Positions 9,401 to 17,844 of a stretch of 64,000 bases of DNA are shown here, piece after piece; the first letter of the stretch is position 1; each line of letters starts with the position of its first letter. This stretch comes from Barnesiella propionica. GTDB taxonomy: Bacteria > Bacteroidota > Bacteroidia > Bacteroidales > Barnesiellaceae. Location: NCBI RefSeq assembly GCF_025567045.1, contig NZ_JAOQJK010000003.1, positions 124,001-188,000 of the forward strand, read 5' to 3'. The translations under genes were made by a program, and so were the position numbers. The notes below the pieces were generated by a model. It made no database searches. It was not told where the DNA came from and saw only the letters and a program-made list of their open reading frames with translations.

Positions 9401-12276
9401 TTGACAAGCCTTCGCGTCACCAGTCTCATACCGTCATATATCTCATAAATAAGATAAGCATCTTTACAAGACGATCCAAAAATGACCTGAGCTTCCTCTC
9501 CTTCCTTTACAGACATATTCGTTTCTGGAACCCACAAATATGAAAATAATGCAGGCTTTTTATCCTTTTTACTATATAGCACAAAACGGGATTCACCTGT
9601 TACGATACGTCCGTTATCATCCTTTGTCATCACCACCAGTTTATAAGGACCGGATGGCAAATTTTCCCAATTCATTACCTCAGGTTTATTTTGCATATCG
9701 AAGTCTCCTTCTGCAATCTGCATTTTAACCTTTAAGCTATCAAGCGGTTCTCCGGAATCCTCACCCGTCTTAAACGGTTTATCATACAATGTATATAAAA
9801 CATACTTACAATTCCTGTACACAGGTTGTCCCGAAAGATTCAATAATTTGACATCGAAAAAAACAGGTATATCTTTATCTATATTGCCATTTATCCCTAC
9901 ATTCACAATTAAAGGCGTATCGCCAACCGGTATTGTATAGACCGCATCCTGTGTCTCTCCGGAAGCCGAAGTCACCGAAACATTCACTTCATAATTATAA
10001 GCCACGTTCGTACTCACAATACTGGCTTTGCCTTTTTCCGGTACAAATGAAATGGAAAAGCCACCATCTTCCGAAGTATTCAAAGTGCCATTGGCAACCT
10101 GGTCATCAGTTCTGTCATATATATAAAAACGATACCACCAGTTTGGTTTGCGGGTAATCGTATAAGTTAATTTAGAATTGGCAATCGCAGCTCCGGAATA
10201 GCTTTTAACATTTCCTTTTAAAGTGACTTTCCTCCCAAATGCATATAATTCTTTCACAGGATCGAACGATATTTGAAATTGAGGACGTTTATATTGTGCA
10301 ACGCGAATACCTTTCGAAGCTTTATTTTCGACTTCAATACTGAATACTCCATTCATAACATCCTTCGGTACGAAAAATGAACCGGAAAATGAACCGAATT
10401 CATCAGTTTCTTTTTCCGAAGAAGAAATTAATAAACCGGAAGCATTATAAAAATTGACTTTATATTTTTTTTCCGGAAAAACTTTCCGAACTTTTTCCGA
10501 AGCAGACCAGACTATCGCCGAATAATATACGGTTTGTCCGGGACGATAGACAGAACGATCCGTAAATAAGGACACCGTTACATTCTTTGAATCAATATAT
10601 TTTTCTTTATAAAGATAAATATGCTGTATAGGTGATAAGAAATCTTCTTTTAAAGAGAGCTGATAAGCCACACACTTGTTATTGGTAATAGCCACCATTC
10701 CGTTTTTATCGGTTCTGAGTGTTGTCACAGGTACATTATCCTCTGAGTTGCTGACTTTTGAATATAGCTGAACTTTAACACCCGAAAGAGGACACCCGGT
10801 TTTCGAGTCGGTTACATATAAATTACCTATTCCGTCGATATTCCTGAAAACAGCCATCAAACGCGACACAACTATTGGACGTATTTGTACCGAATCTCCG
10901 CATTGCACCTTTAACGCGTATATTCCAGGATTCAATGGAGGCAAATAAACACTTGTGTCCTGAGCAATTAACGGATGTTCATTATCCCAGCTCACCTTTT
11001 GAACAAACAATGGTTTCACTCCCCCTAATTTTTTTGCTTTCAAAGAATAATTAAGACGAGGGAAAGATTCCGGATAACGATATATACTCAACATAGCATC
11101 CGGTACATTTTTATATGAAATTTTAAAAGTAGCACTTTTACCCGGATATACGGTATTTGGTATTGATACTCTTACATAACTGGATAACAATTGTTTCCTC
11201 TCTTCTTTCAGACAATCAATTCTCTCATAATGAGGAAAACGGAGAATATATCGGTTACATAAGTCCAAAGCTTTCTTCAAACGGATTTCCTTTTCTCCCT
11301 CATTATATCGGTATTGTTTTACAAGAGCCGCTACAATTTCACAAGAATAAGGAGAATCGGAGGTCACCTCCAGTAATTGTTCCAGAGCTTTCTCATAATT
11401 TTTCGGCTCATACGATAGAGAAGAAACATATGACAAACGATTTAAATCGCTCATAATATACGAAGCCGATAATTTATCGTTACCATGAAAACGAAGCAGT
11501 TCCTGATAAATTCTCAATATACGGCCTTCTGTTTGTTCCTCTCCCGATGGAAATTCCTGTTTGACAAATTCATCGGCCGGCAGCCATAAAAACTTCTCCT
11601 CAACAGATTGTTGCTTTTCATATTTCATTACCAGTGAAGAAATATCTTCATATATATCGACAGCTCTCATCGCAATAAAATCGTACATAGTAGGATAAAA
11701 TACAGATGATTCATAAACAGGCCTCAATATCATTTTATAATCTTCCACCGGAGTACTTTGCAGATCATGAACAGGTTGTAAGGAAAGCGAATTATAATAC
11801 AAAATAGTATCGGCAAATATATTGCCACTCCATTCATTCATATCACCAGATACCTCACCTACCACGCCAGGACGATTCCCAATGGTAAATTTATTAGCAT
11901 TATAATATTCAGAATATAATTCGCTCAGCATAGAAAACAAGACACTACGCTCCACCGGATTTTTACTGGATCTGGCTACTTTATCTATACTGCTCAGCAA
12001 GGAAGGAAAACTATCGCGCGATATCAACATCTGCGATACCGTACGTCGAATTAAAGCGTCAATTACAACCGGAGCATCTTTTTCTTCTAAAGCAGTTTTC
12101 AATTCGGCATCGGCCGCCTTCAAAGATGTTTCCGGCTTTTCCAGGATAGTATTACGGACATCATTATCCGTCGTCATTTTTTTCATACCCGGGGAAGCCA
12201 TTTGGGTAATTGCAAACGAACCGGCAAAAAAGAGCACAAGTCCGACTATTACAAATACTATCTTTTTCATATCCAT
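6490..12276 (-). CDS. Alpha-2-macroglobulin-like protein without thioester
   Basis: A 1928-aa envelope protein beginning with an N-terminal hydrophobic segment (residues 4-24, no lipobox Cys). Recognisable macroglobulin features are DRSVYRPGQTVYYSAI (MG2 domain, about residue 570), the bait-to-core SKPLMVAPNMPRFVRQGDEV segment (about 1225) and the alpha-helical complement-like domain with GGWSWFKGMNSSVFITLNVL (about 1490). The CxEQ thioester is replaced by TQPESDNA near residue 1385, so covalent trapping should not occur. A stretch near residue 1119 (EALSGRVAGF) resembles the plug motif of TonB receptors. Members of the family trap proteases, but bacterial roles are not settled. ATG codons at 12276 and 12270 are both possible starts. 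No penicillin-binding protein 1C gene is adjacent. Confidence 0.88.
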   Translation of the reverse strand: MDMKKIVFVIVGLVLFFAGSFAITQMASPGMKKMTTDNDVRNTILEKPETSLKAADAELKTALEEKDAPVVIDALIRRTVSQMLISRDSFPSLLSSIDKVARSSKNPVERSVLFSMLSELYSEYYNANKFTIGNRPGVVGEVSGDMNEWSGNIFADTILYYNSLSLQPVHDLQSTPVEDYKMILRPVYESSVFYPTMYDFIAMRAVDIYEDISSLVMKYEKQQSVEEKFLWLPADEFVKQEFPSGEEQTEGRILRIYQELLRFHGNDKLSASYIMSDLNRLSYVSSLSYEPKNYEKALEQLLEVTSDSPYSCEIVAALVKQYRYNEGEKEIRLKKALDLCNRYILRFPHYERIDCLKEERKQLLSSYVRVSIPNTVYPGKSATFKISYKNVPDAMLSIYRYPESFPRLNYSLKAKKLGGVKPLFVQKVSWDNEHPLIAQDTSVYLPPLNPGIYALKVQCGDSVQIRPIVVSRLMAVFRNIDGIGNLYVTDSKTGCPLSGVKVQLYSKVSNSEDNVPVTTLRTDKNGMVAITNNKCVAYQLSLKEDFLSPIQHIYLYKEKYIDSKNVTVSLFTDRSVYRPGQTVYYSAIVWSASEKVRKVFPEKKYKVNFYNASGLLISSSEKETDEFGSFSGSFFVPKDVMNGVFSIEVENKASKGIRVAQYKRPQFQISFDPVKELYAFGRKVTLKGNVKSYSGAAIANSKLTYTITRKPNWWYRFYIYDRTDDQVANGTLNTSEDGGFSISFVPEKGKASIVSTNVAYNYEVNVSVTSASGETQDAVYTIPVGDTPLIVNVGINGNIDKDIPVFFDVKLLNLSGQPVYRNCKYVLYTLYDKPFKTGEDSGEPLDSLKVKMQIAEGDFDMQNKPEVMNWENLPSGPYKLVVMTKDDNGRIVTGESRFVLYSKKDKKPALFSYLWVPETNMSVKEGEEAQVIFGSSCKDAYLIYEIYDGMRLVTRRLVNLSDKNQKLSIPYKREYGPELSVYVMMVKNGKLYDRMMRIKRETPSDKLIISTTTFRDKLMPGAVEKWSFSVKDGEGNPVSAQFMAEMYDASLNAISPHNWSFIPVPVSKQLWFYPRYPYNNISWLNLFYNNDTAVYSCTAIRPVWLNMYDISLFQNYYEALSGRVAGFSSQTVRKQNVMESADIADFKEVASDNSETMQKVMEPSVYRQNMNETAFFYPQLRTDSTGIVSFEFTVPESNTEWDFMALAFTKDLQYGNYKNTAVSSKPLMVAPNMPRFVRQGDEVSIGNYVQNISENVMEGKVTFELFDPYSEKILLTTSESFILKANESKNVNFNFSAPENVELLGYRVKAVTPLYSDGEQQLLPVLPSRILITESQPFYIDGGDKNTVITVPGMVGKMKSASLQNYRLTLEYCDNPVWYVVQALPALTQPESDNAISVMASYFTNTVAEGIVRANPRIETAIKSWKASPDKGTLTSMLDKNEELKNILLSETPWVLDATTATARMQQLSTLLDRNRIRALQSSAIRKLRILQSHEGGWSWFKGMNSSVFITLNVLDGFSRLSRMNMAEYGNEVKQMQIQALNYVDNKMVEQQKGRREKLPLTYDQICYLYVRSQYRDIPLAGDILDVHKQMMDRLVHDWKNYSLTEKAYTAMALYNYGFKNDALQVVSSLREYATTTTKMGMFWQNNRSSYFYKNGAVQMNCAIYDAFNYISPVKEELDNMRRWLLMQKQTQEWGTVPATMDAIYFLLKSGTDWLQSDKEATTIKWGGKPLDMEEPEILTGYEKYVKTTSQITPADATVEIKTSHSQPSWGAIYWQYFDNIKNITKSAGSDLAVTKRLFVNRITETGSISVPINQTGLHVGDRVIVQLTVVCSRDMDYVCLKDQRAACLEPVEQLSAYQYDQRVGYYKEVKDASVNYFFDFLPKGTYVFSYMTDVERAGEYENGISSIQCLYAPQIKANTQGGEIIVK

Positions 12277-12314
12277 TAATTTTATTATAACAATACCTTC
12301 TCAACGAACAACTA

Positions 12315-12322
12315 CAAATATA
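12315..12322 (-). promoter_or_regulatory. Candidate promoter of the alpha-2-macroglobulin gene
   Basis: TATATTTG on the minus strand lies about 40 nt before the ATG at 12276 and fits the TAnnTTTG consensus. No clear -33 TTTG is visible, so only the downstream element supports it. Confidence 0.45.
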
Positions 12323-12518
12323 CTCTATTTGTTTAGTAATTCCTATAAATTAAAAGATGTCATCTCTTATTACAATGCTGCACAACATTACCATATAAAT
12401 ATTAAAACAAGACATTTATTAACTAAATATTTATCAGTAATTAAACAATTACATAAATTTTACAATACAAAAAACGGGAACCCTCAGATTCCCATTTTTC
12501 ATCCTTCATCCGTATTTA

Positions 12519-13514
12519 TTACTTTACCTCATTCACCAGAGGTTTGCCCTCCTCAAAATCTTTTATATTCTGCAGTGTCGTATTCGCGATATTCCGCAAC
12601 GCCTCTTTTGTAAAAAAAGCCTGGTGGGAAGTAACGATTACATTATTAAAGGATAACAAACGGGCCAAAGTATCGTCATCGATTATCTTGTCCGATTTAT
12701 CTTCATAGAAATATTCGTTCTCTTCTTCATATACATCCAGGCCCGCATAACCTACTTTCTTATTTTTCAGCCCTTCTATCAGGGCATTAGTGTGAATAAG
12801 TTGCCCCCGACCGGTATTTACGATCATTACACCATCCTTCATTTTGGATATGGAATCCTCATTGATCATATATTTTGTCTCTGCCGTTAACGGACAATGA
12901 AGGGTAATGATATCCGACCGATGATATAATTCATCCAAAGTAGTATAAGTCATACCTGCTTCTTCTGCAAATTTATAATCCGGATATAAATCATACGCCA
13001 GTATTTTCATACCGAAACCACGAAGAATGCCTATCAATATTTTAGCGATCTTCCCGGTTCCTATCACCCCCACTGTTTTACCATGCATATCGAACCCCAT
13101 CAGCCCGTGCAACGAAAAGTTTCCGTCCCGGGTTCTCCAGCTCGCACGAGGAATCTTACGATTCAACGAAAGCATAAGAGCTACCGTATACTCAGCAACC
13201 GCATACGGAGAATACGCAGGAACACGCACGACCGTTAGCCTGCCCTTAGCCGCTTCCAGATCAACATTGTTATATCCGGCACATCTCAAAGCCAACAATT
13301 TCACTCCATTCTCCGCCATTGCCTTTATCACATCCGCATCTACCGTATCGTTTACAAATACGCACACGACATCCGCTCCCTGAGTCAAGACAATATTATT
13401 CATATTCAAGTGACCCTTAAAATACTTTATCTCAAACCCATAATCCTCATTAACCTTATTGAATGATTTTTCATCGTAAGGTTTTGTTCCAAAAAACGCA
13501 ATCTTATATGCCAT
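12519..13514 (-). CDS. ldhA: D-lactate dehydrogenase-type 2-hydroxyacid dehydrogenase
   Basis: 331 aa, the usual length of the D-isomer-specific 2-hydroxyacid dehydrogenases. The Rossmann part has VGVIGTGKIAKILIGILRGFG (residues about 147-167), with the GxGxxG variant GTGKIA. The catalytic Arg lies in NTGRGQL, the Glu in the DVYEEENEYFYED region and the catalytic His in TSHQAFFT near residue 297. The IALRCAGYNNVDL-type substrate loop is also present. It would reduce pyruvate to D-lactate with NADH in the cytoplasm during fermentation. Substrate choice is by family resemblance, not proven. It stands alone between the macroglobulin gene and tRNA-Ser. Confidence 0.85.
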   Translation of the reverse strand: MAYKIAFFGTKPYDEKSFNKVNEDYGFEIKYFKGHLNMNNIVLTQGADVVCVFVNDTVDADVIKAMAENGVKLLALRCAGYNNVDLEAAKGRLTVVRVPAYSPYAVAEYTVALMLSLNRKIPRASWRTRDGNFSLHGLMGFDMHGKTVGVIGTGKIAKILIGILRGFGMKILAYDLYPDYKFAEEAGMTYTTLDELYHRSDIITLHCPLTAETKYMINEDSISKMKDGVMIVNTGRGQLIHTNALIEGLKNKKVGYAGLDVYEEENEYFYEDKSDKIIDDDTLARLLSFNNVIVTSHQAFFTKEALRNIANTTLQNIKDFEEGKPLVNEVK

Positions 13515-13552
13515 ATATTTAATAATTTATTTTTCCGTTATACAGAAGTGAA

Positions 13553-13590
13553 AATAAAAAAGCCCGCATAAAAGTTTATACGGGCTTAGA
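13553..13590 (-). terminator. Terminator after tRNA-Ser
   Basis: AAGCCCGTATAAAC / TTTATGCGGGCTT on the minus strand forms a GC-rich stem followed by six T. It lies 18 nt past the 3' end of the tRNA. Confidence 0.85.
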
Positions 13591-13607
13591 ATCAAAGATT
13601 ATTCTTG

Positions 13608-13695
13608 CGGAGGGAGGGGGATTCGAACCCCCGAAACCCTTTAGGGGTTTACACGCTTTCCAGGCGTGCCTCTTCAACCACTCGAGCATCACTCC
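13608..13695 (-). tRNA. tRNA-Ser (anticodon GGA)
   Basis: An 88-nt cloverleaf with a long variable arm. The anticodon stem CACGC/GCGTG encloses CTGGAAA, giving anticodon GGA (serine UCC/UCU). The T arm is GGGGG-TTCGAAT-CCCCC. The variable arm AACCCCTAAAGGGTT is a perfect hairpin. The acceptor stem GGAGTGA/TCCCTCC has one mismatch, T5 opposite C68. The discriminator base is G, as usual for tRNA-Ser. CCA is not encoded. Confidence 0.97.
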
Positions 13696-13783
13696 AAAAT
13701 TGGGTTATCATCTAAAACGGGTGCAAATATAATATAATTCTTCGGTATATCGAAAAAAAATTACGACTTTACGCAAAGTTTTT

Positions 13784-14545
13784 TCATAAACCGAACAACA
13801 TGCTGGCATTAATCGTTGTTCTACGTCCTATTTCAGCCATATCGATATCAAAAATCTCCGCCAGCTTTTTAGCCATAAAAGGCAAATAGGACGGTTCGTT
13901 CCGTTTTCCCCGAAATGGTACGGGAGCCAGATACGGCGCATCTGTTTCCAATACAATACGATCCAACCCCACTTCACGTACCATATCATCCAAATCCGCT
14001 TTTTTAAACGTGACGATACCATTAATACCAAAATAAAAATCGCCCGTTTCCCTTACTATTTTTACCTGGTCGGCCGTCCCCGTAAAACTGTGGAATACAC
14101 CTGCAGGTATTTGTTTCAAAGAACGCAAGACCTCCATAATCGGGACAAAAGCATCCCTGCAATGAATAATTACAGGCAATCCCATCTCTGCCGCCCATTC
14201 ACATTGCTCGGCAAAAACGAGTTTCTGTTCACGCACGAATGTTTTATCCCAATAGAGATCCATCCCTATCTCTCCTATTGCACAATATTTTTCTCTGTCG
14301 AACCATTGACGAATCAATGAAAGCACTTTACGGTAATCTTCATTTACCGAAGTGGGATGCAGCCCCATCGCCATACTACAAAACGTCGGAAAAAGCGACT
14401 TTGTTCTATGCATGGAACCTATAGTCTCCATATCTACATTTGGAAGTACGAGATGTGTCACACCCGCCTCCCGGGCACGCTGCACTACTCCGGAACGATC
14501 TTCATCAAATTCTTCCAGATATATATGAGTATGAGTATCTATCAT
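13784..14545 (-). CDS. TatD-family metal-dependent hydrolase (DNase)
   Basis: Starting at the ATG at 14545 gives a 253-aa TatD protein that begins with the metal-binding MIDTHTHIYLEEF. An upstream ATG at 14593 would add 16 residues inside the preceding gene and break the family N-terminus. Other signatures are GEIGMDLYWDK (residues about 88-98), the HCRDA and HSFTG metal/active-site histidines, and LETDAPYLAP near the C-terminus. TatD proteins hydrolyse DNA ends and have been linked to repair. The ATG lies 4 nt after the stop codon of the preceding gene, so the two are co-transcribed. Confidence 0.9.
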   Translation of the reverse strand: MIDTHTHIYLEEFDEDRSGVVQRAREAGVTHLVLPNVDMETIGSMHRTKSLFPTFCSMAMGLHPTSVNEDYRKVLSLIRQWFDREKYCAIGEIGMDLYWDKTFVREQKLVFAEQCEWAAEMGLPVIIHCRDAFVPIMEVLRSLKQIPAGVFHSFTGTADQVKIVRETGDFYFGINGIVTFKKADLDDMVREVGLDRIVLETDAPYLAPVPFRGKRNEPSYLPFMAKKLAEIFDIDMAEIGRRTTINASMLFGL

Positions 14546-14549
14546 AAAA

Positions 14550-15245
14550 TTATGCTTTTTTTTCTCCTGTACGATAATAATATATAATGCCATATTCCCG
14601 GCATTTATCCATACGGATTTCCGTAGGCAAAGAAGAGAAATAAGTTTCTACCTGGTTCCATATATCGAGGATTATGCCATCTCCTTCCTCGCGCATAGCC
14701 GAAAGCAAAGCCAAAGAACGACTGGCATTCTGGCGAAAACCTTGCTGACAATGATATGCCTCCTTGAATATATCGTAATGTACTGCGACTTTAGCTATAG
14801 TAGGCGTATAAATAGGGGAACCGCCCTGACTGACCCGTCGGTTTTCTCCGGCGATAATCTTTTCTCCCCACGATAACAAATCAGCTTCATTCAGTAGATC
14901 GGGCACAGTGGTACAATTTATATCAAGGCCATAATAAACCCTGTGTTCTTTTTTGATTTCATTACGGATTATAGCCATATTCAGCACCTGTATAAAATGA
15001 GAAACATAAAGCCGGGCCGTACGTACCAGAGACTGATATTTACCTGCATACTTTATCTGTTCGCCATAACTGTAATGATAGCGGCTATATGCCGTTTTGA
15101 ATTTATTAAGGAAACTCCGTGCCTCATTCAAAGTCTTATAAGAAGCCGCTAATTCGAATTTCGAATACTTATATTCCATTTCCACAGCTTTTTCCAAAGC
15201 CGCGATACGTGCTTTATCAGTATTGGGGAGTCTTCGGTACGGCAT
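14550..15245 (-). CDS. Conserved protein of unknown function (231 aa)
   Basis: A soluble-looking, helix-rich, basic protein with no signal peptide or membrane segment. It begins MPYRRLPNTDKARIAALEKA and has many Tyr, Lys and Arg residues. There are no recognisable catalytic motifs. Two regions, residues 55-95 (YSYGEQIKYAGKYQSLVRTA) and 165-200, look like amphipathic helices. It is packed between a polyprenyl synthase gene (7 nt upstream) and tatD (4 nt downstream), so it belongs to that operon. I suspect it is a Bacteroidales-specific family. No function can be stated. Confidence 0.75.
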   Translation of the reverse strand: MPYRRLPNTDKARIAALEKAVEMEYKYSKFELAASYKTLNEARSFLNKFKTAYSRYHYSYGEQIKYAGKYQSLVRTARLYVSHFIQVLNMAIIRNEIKKEHRVYYGLDINCTTVPDLLNEADLLSWGEKIIAGENRRVSQGGSPIYTPTIAKVAVHYDIFKEAYHCQQGFRQNASRSLALLSAMREEGDGIILDIWNQVETYFSSLPTEIRMDKCREYGIIYYYRTGEKKA

Positions 15246-15252
15246 CTTATTA

Positions 15253-16233
15253 TTAATGATTTCTTTTCAGTAACTGAGCAGCAAGCGACATCATCGGCTT
15301 CATATCTTTTTCATCCGCTTCTATTTGATAAAGATAATCCATAGCCTGTTTATAATAATCATTTATTTTTTCTTCACACAGTCTTTTTATACCCAACCGG
15401 TTATACAAAGCAATTACGGCCGAAATCTTCTCTTCGGGTTTATAATCAACAGCCGAAAGCCACTTATCAAGTTCGGTACGATCCTCATTTTGTGCCAGAT
15501 TCATAGCATGTATAAGCATATAAGTCTTTTTATTATTCAAGATATCACCCCCTATGTTCTTTCCGAAAACAGCAGGATCTCCGTATACATCAAGGTAATC
15601 GTCCTGTAACTGAAAAGCGAGCCCTATATGGATGCCGAACTGGTATAACTTTTCAGAATTGAAAGACGTCGCACCGGCTACGACAGCTCCTATTTTTAAT
15701 GCACAACCGAGCAGAACAGCTGTTTTCAGACGTATCATATTCAAGTACTCCCCTTCCGTAACATCTTCACGACATTCGAAATTCATATCGAGCTGTTGGC
15801 CTTCATATATCTCCATAGCTGTTTTCTCGAAAAGAGCAATAACCTCGGACACATAAAAAGCCGGAGCTTTGGAAATATAACGGAATGCCATCGTTTGCAT
15901 GGCATCACCCGATAAAATAGCCGCATTTTCATTCCAGACCTTATGGACTGTCGGTTTCCCCCTTCTCACATCGGCATGATCCATTACATCGTCATGCAAT
16001 AATGTAAAATTATGAAATATCTCTACACCTAAAGCCGGAGCCAGCGCCTGGCGAAAATCAACCCCGAACATCTCACAGGCCATAAGAGTCATAACCGGGC
16101 GTATTCTCTTTCCTCCCAAAGATAATTCATATCTTATAGGAGCATACAATTCATCAGGTTCTGCGGGATATTCAATTTCATTTAAGGCTTTATTTACAAT
16201 ATCCGTATATTTTTGTATTGTATTTGTATTCAT
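15253..16233 (-). CDS. Trans-isoprenyl diphosphate synthase
   Basis: A 326-aa member of the polyprenyl synthase family. The first aspartate-rich motif is LLHDDVMD and the second is QLQDDYLD. Both are complete, and the GGKRIRP block near residue 35 binds isopentenyl diphosphate. These enzymes condense allylic diphosphates with IPP to make farnesyl, geranylgeranyl or longer chains for quinones and undecaprenyl carriers. Chain length cannot be fixed from sequence alone. The residue before the first motif is an FTLL segment rather than the two bulky aromatics of short-chain enzymes, which would allow a longer product. It is the first gene of a three-gene operon. Confidence 0.88.
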   Translation of the reverse strand: MNTNTIQKYTDIVNKALNEIEYPAEPDELYAPIRYELSLGGKRIRPVMTLMACEMFGVDFRQALAPALGVEIFHNFTLLHDDVMDHADVRRGKPTVHKVWNENAAILSGDAMQTMAFRYISKAPAFYVSEVIALFEKTAMEIYEGQQLDMNFECREDVTEGEYLNMIRLKTAVLLGCALKIGAVVAGATSFNSEKLYQFGIHIGLAFQLQDDYLDVYGDPAVFGKNIGGDILNNKKTYMLIHAMNLAQNEDRTELDKWLSAVDYKPEEKISAVIALYNRLGIKRLCEEKINDYYKQAMDYLYQIEADEKDMKPMMSLAAQLLKRNH

Positions 16234-16343
16234 TGCGGTACTATTTTATATCCGTCCGAAAATATTCCGCACGGTTTCAAGTTCCAAATTTAGTTAATAT
16301 AACTCATTTTATCAAATCACCGACACCTGAATTAAATACACAA

Positions 16344-16964
16344 TTAAAATCCGAACGAATATCCTATCGAATAAAATATCTTACTGCCATAAGGAGTGTA
16401 TTTACTTTGAAGCACATCATAATAAAACATAATAGAAACTCCTCCGTTATTTCCTGCAGGAATAGTTCCGCCAGCACCTAACAAAAGACTAGGAACCATT
16501 TCGCTTTTCATAGTTTGTCCGTCCAAGGTTCCCCAGCGCCTCTGGAGCTCGGGTTGTACTTGGAACGTTATATATTGCAGTACACGGGCCCTGGCAAAAA
16601 TATTCAATCCCATATAATGCAATTTATAATAATCGGTACTATAATAACTGTAATTCACACCACCTCCGGTAGTAAAAAAATTGTTCCAGCTATATCCCAC
16701 CTGGGGAGATACATTCAGAGTGGTATAATCTCCGAAATTCATGCCGAAAGAGCCGCCAAGAATCCAATGTCCCCGTCTTGGCTTTGTCCTTACAGATTCC
16801 GTTTCCTGACCGGAAACCGGAGCTTCGGTATTCCCTTTATTGGATATATGCAAAGTTTTTGCAGGAACCTTTTCCACTCTTTCAAAACGGAATCCCGGAT
16901 TACTTTCCTGCCCCCAGACTGGTAAAAAAAACAATATCCATAAAAGCAACACCGATTTTTTCAT
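16344..16964 (-). CDS. Outer-membrane beta-barrel-like protein
   Basis: 206 aa with a signal peptide ending at VWGQ (residue 19). A 40-residue polar linker is followed by alternating strands such as GHWILGGSFGMNFGDYTTLNV, and the last strand ends IGYSFGF, a C-terminal Phe typical of barrels. The size is that of a small eight-stranded barrel. No ligand can be named. The gene is 83 bp downstream of the TonB-domain gene on the same strand, so they may share a transcript. Confidence 0.7.
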   Translation of the reverse strand: MKKSVLLLWILFFLPVWGQESNPGFRFERVEKVPAKTLHISNKGNTEAPVSGQETESVRTKPRRGHWILGGSFGMNFGDYTTLNVSPQVGYSWNNFFTTGGGVNYSYYSTDYYKLHYMGLNIFARARVLQYITFQVQPELQRRWGTLDGQTMKSEMVPSLLLGAGGTIPAGNNGGVSIMFYYDVLQSKYTPYGSKIFYSIGYSFGF

Positions 16965-17047
16965 TCAACTTCCTTTTTATAATATACAAATTTATAAAAA
17001 ACAACAGATACAATACGATTATATATATAAAAATTTACATAAATACA

Positions 17048-17527
17048 TTATATACGAAAAACTATCGGCATGATATATCTGCTACGGACAACCTGCCCTT
17101 GTAAAATACCGGGAGACCAATGAGGCATTTCTGAAATTACCCGTACAGCCTCATCATCCAGAGAAGGCTCCACTCCCCTCAGCACCCTCACGTCCGATAC
17201 ACGTCCATCTTTCTCAATAACGAAAGAACACAAAACACGCCCTTGTACCCCATCCTCATACGCCTGAGCAGGATAACGCAACGACCGATTTATATACTGT
17301 AATAAAGCAACCACCCCTCCGGGAAAGCGGGCATCTTCATCTACAACATCGTAAATATAATCTGTAACATCCGATGTTTTATAACTCTTATAATCGAAGC
17401 TTTGCGATATATTTTTTCCCTGGTTTTGTTTTATAACGCAATGTCCGGCCGTAATGCCATAACATAACGCAGCATTCAAACCTGATAAAAAAATAATCAG
17501 CAAAACAACCTTTCTTATACTTGACAT
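17048..17527 (-). CDS. Stand-alone TonB C-terminal domain protein
   Basis: 159 aa: an N-terminal hydrophobic segment (residues 5-25), a short linker, then a TonB-type C-terminal domain. Markers are RFPGGVVALLQYINRSLRYP, GVQGRVLCSFVIEKDGRVSD, LDDEAVRVISEMPHWSPG and the final IMPIVFRI. The proline-rich periplasm-spanning segment of true TonB is absent. Such short proteins are common in Bacteroidetes and may energise specific transporters or act as envelope adaptors. The start is ATG. Confidence 0.85.
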   Translation of the reverse strand: MSSIRKVVLLIIFLSGLNAALCYGITAGHCVIKQNQGKNISQSFDYKSYKTSDVTDYIYDVVDEDARFPGGVVALLQYINRSLRYPAQAYEDGVQGRVLCSFVIEKDGRVSDVRVLRGVEPSLDDEAVRVISEMPHWSPGILQGQVVRSRYIMPIVFRI

Positions 17528-17816
17528 AACTTATTTACCGTAAAACTATTCATTAACAATTATTTAAACCAAGCACCTTTCATGTCAAATATACAATACA
17601 ATCCCAAAAACCAGACTTTTCAACCCCGACATTTGGTAAGGATTAGCAGCTTTTTATTTTTTTTCAAAGATAAGTATGCTCTTTGATATACTTCATAGGC
17701 TTTTTTTTCGTTAATTAGTTGAAAGAAATATCTTTCGGCATATTTGAAAGACAGCACATCGCTTTAATGAAGCACATCTTTTGACAAAGCAGTTTTCGAG
17801 AAAATAAAAAAAAATG
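17528..17816. other. Intergenic region between divergent units
   Basis: About 290 bp of AT-rich DNA separating the divergent tonB-like and porQ genes. I see only T/A tracts and the porQ promoter at its right end. There is no convincing small gene or RNA. Confidence 0.5.
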
Positions 17817-17824
17817 TATCTTTG
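17817..17824 (+). promoter_or_regulatory. porQ-cmk-ispH promoter -7 element
   Basis: TATCTTTG fits the Bacteroidetes TAnnTTTG element and ends 20 nt before the porQ ATG. TTTG at 17780 is 33 nt upstream of it, farther than the usual 19-20 nt, so the -33 match is uncertain. Confidence 0.6.
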
Positions 17825-17844
17825 AACGCATAACTAAGAATATA

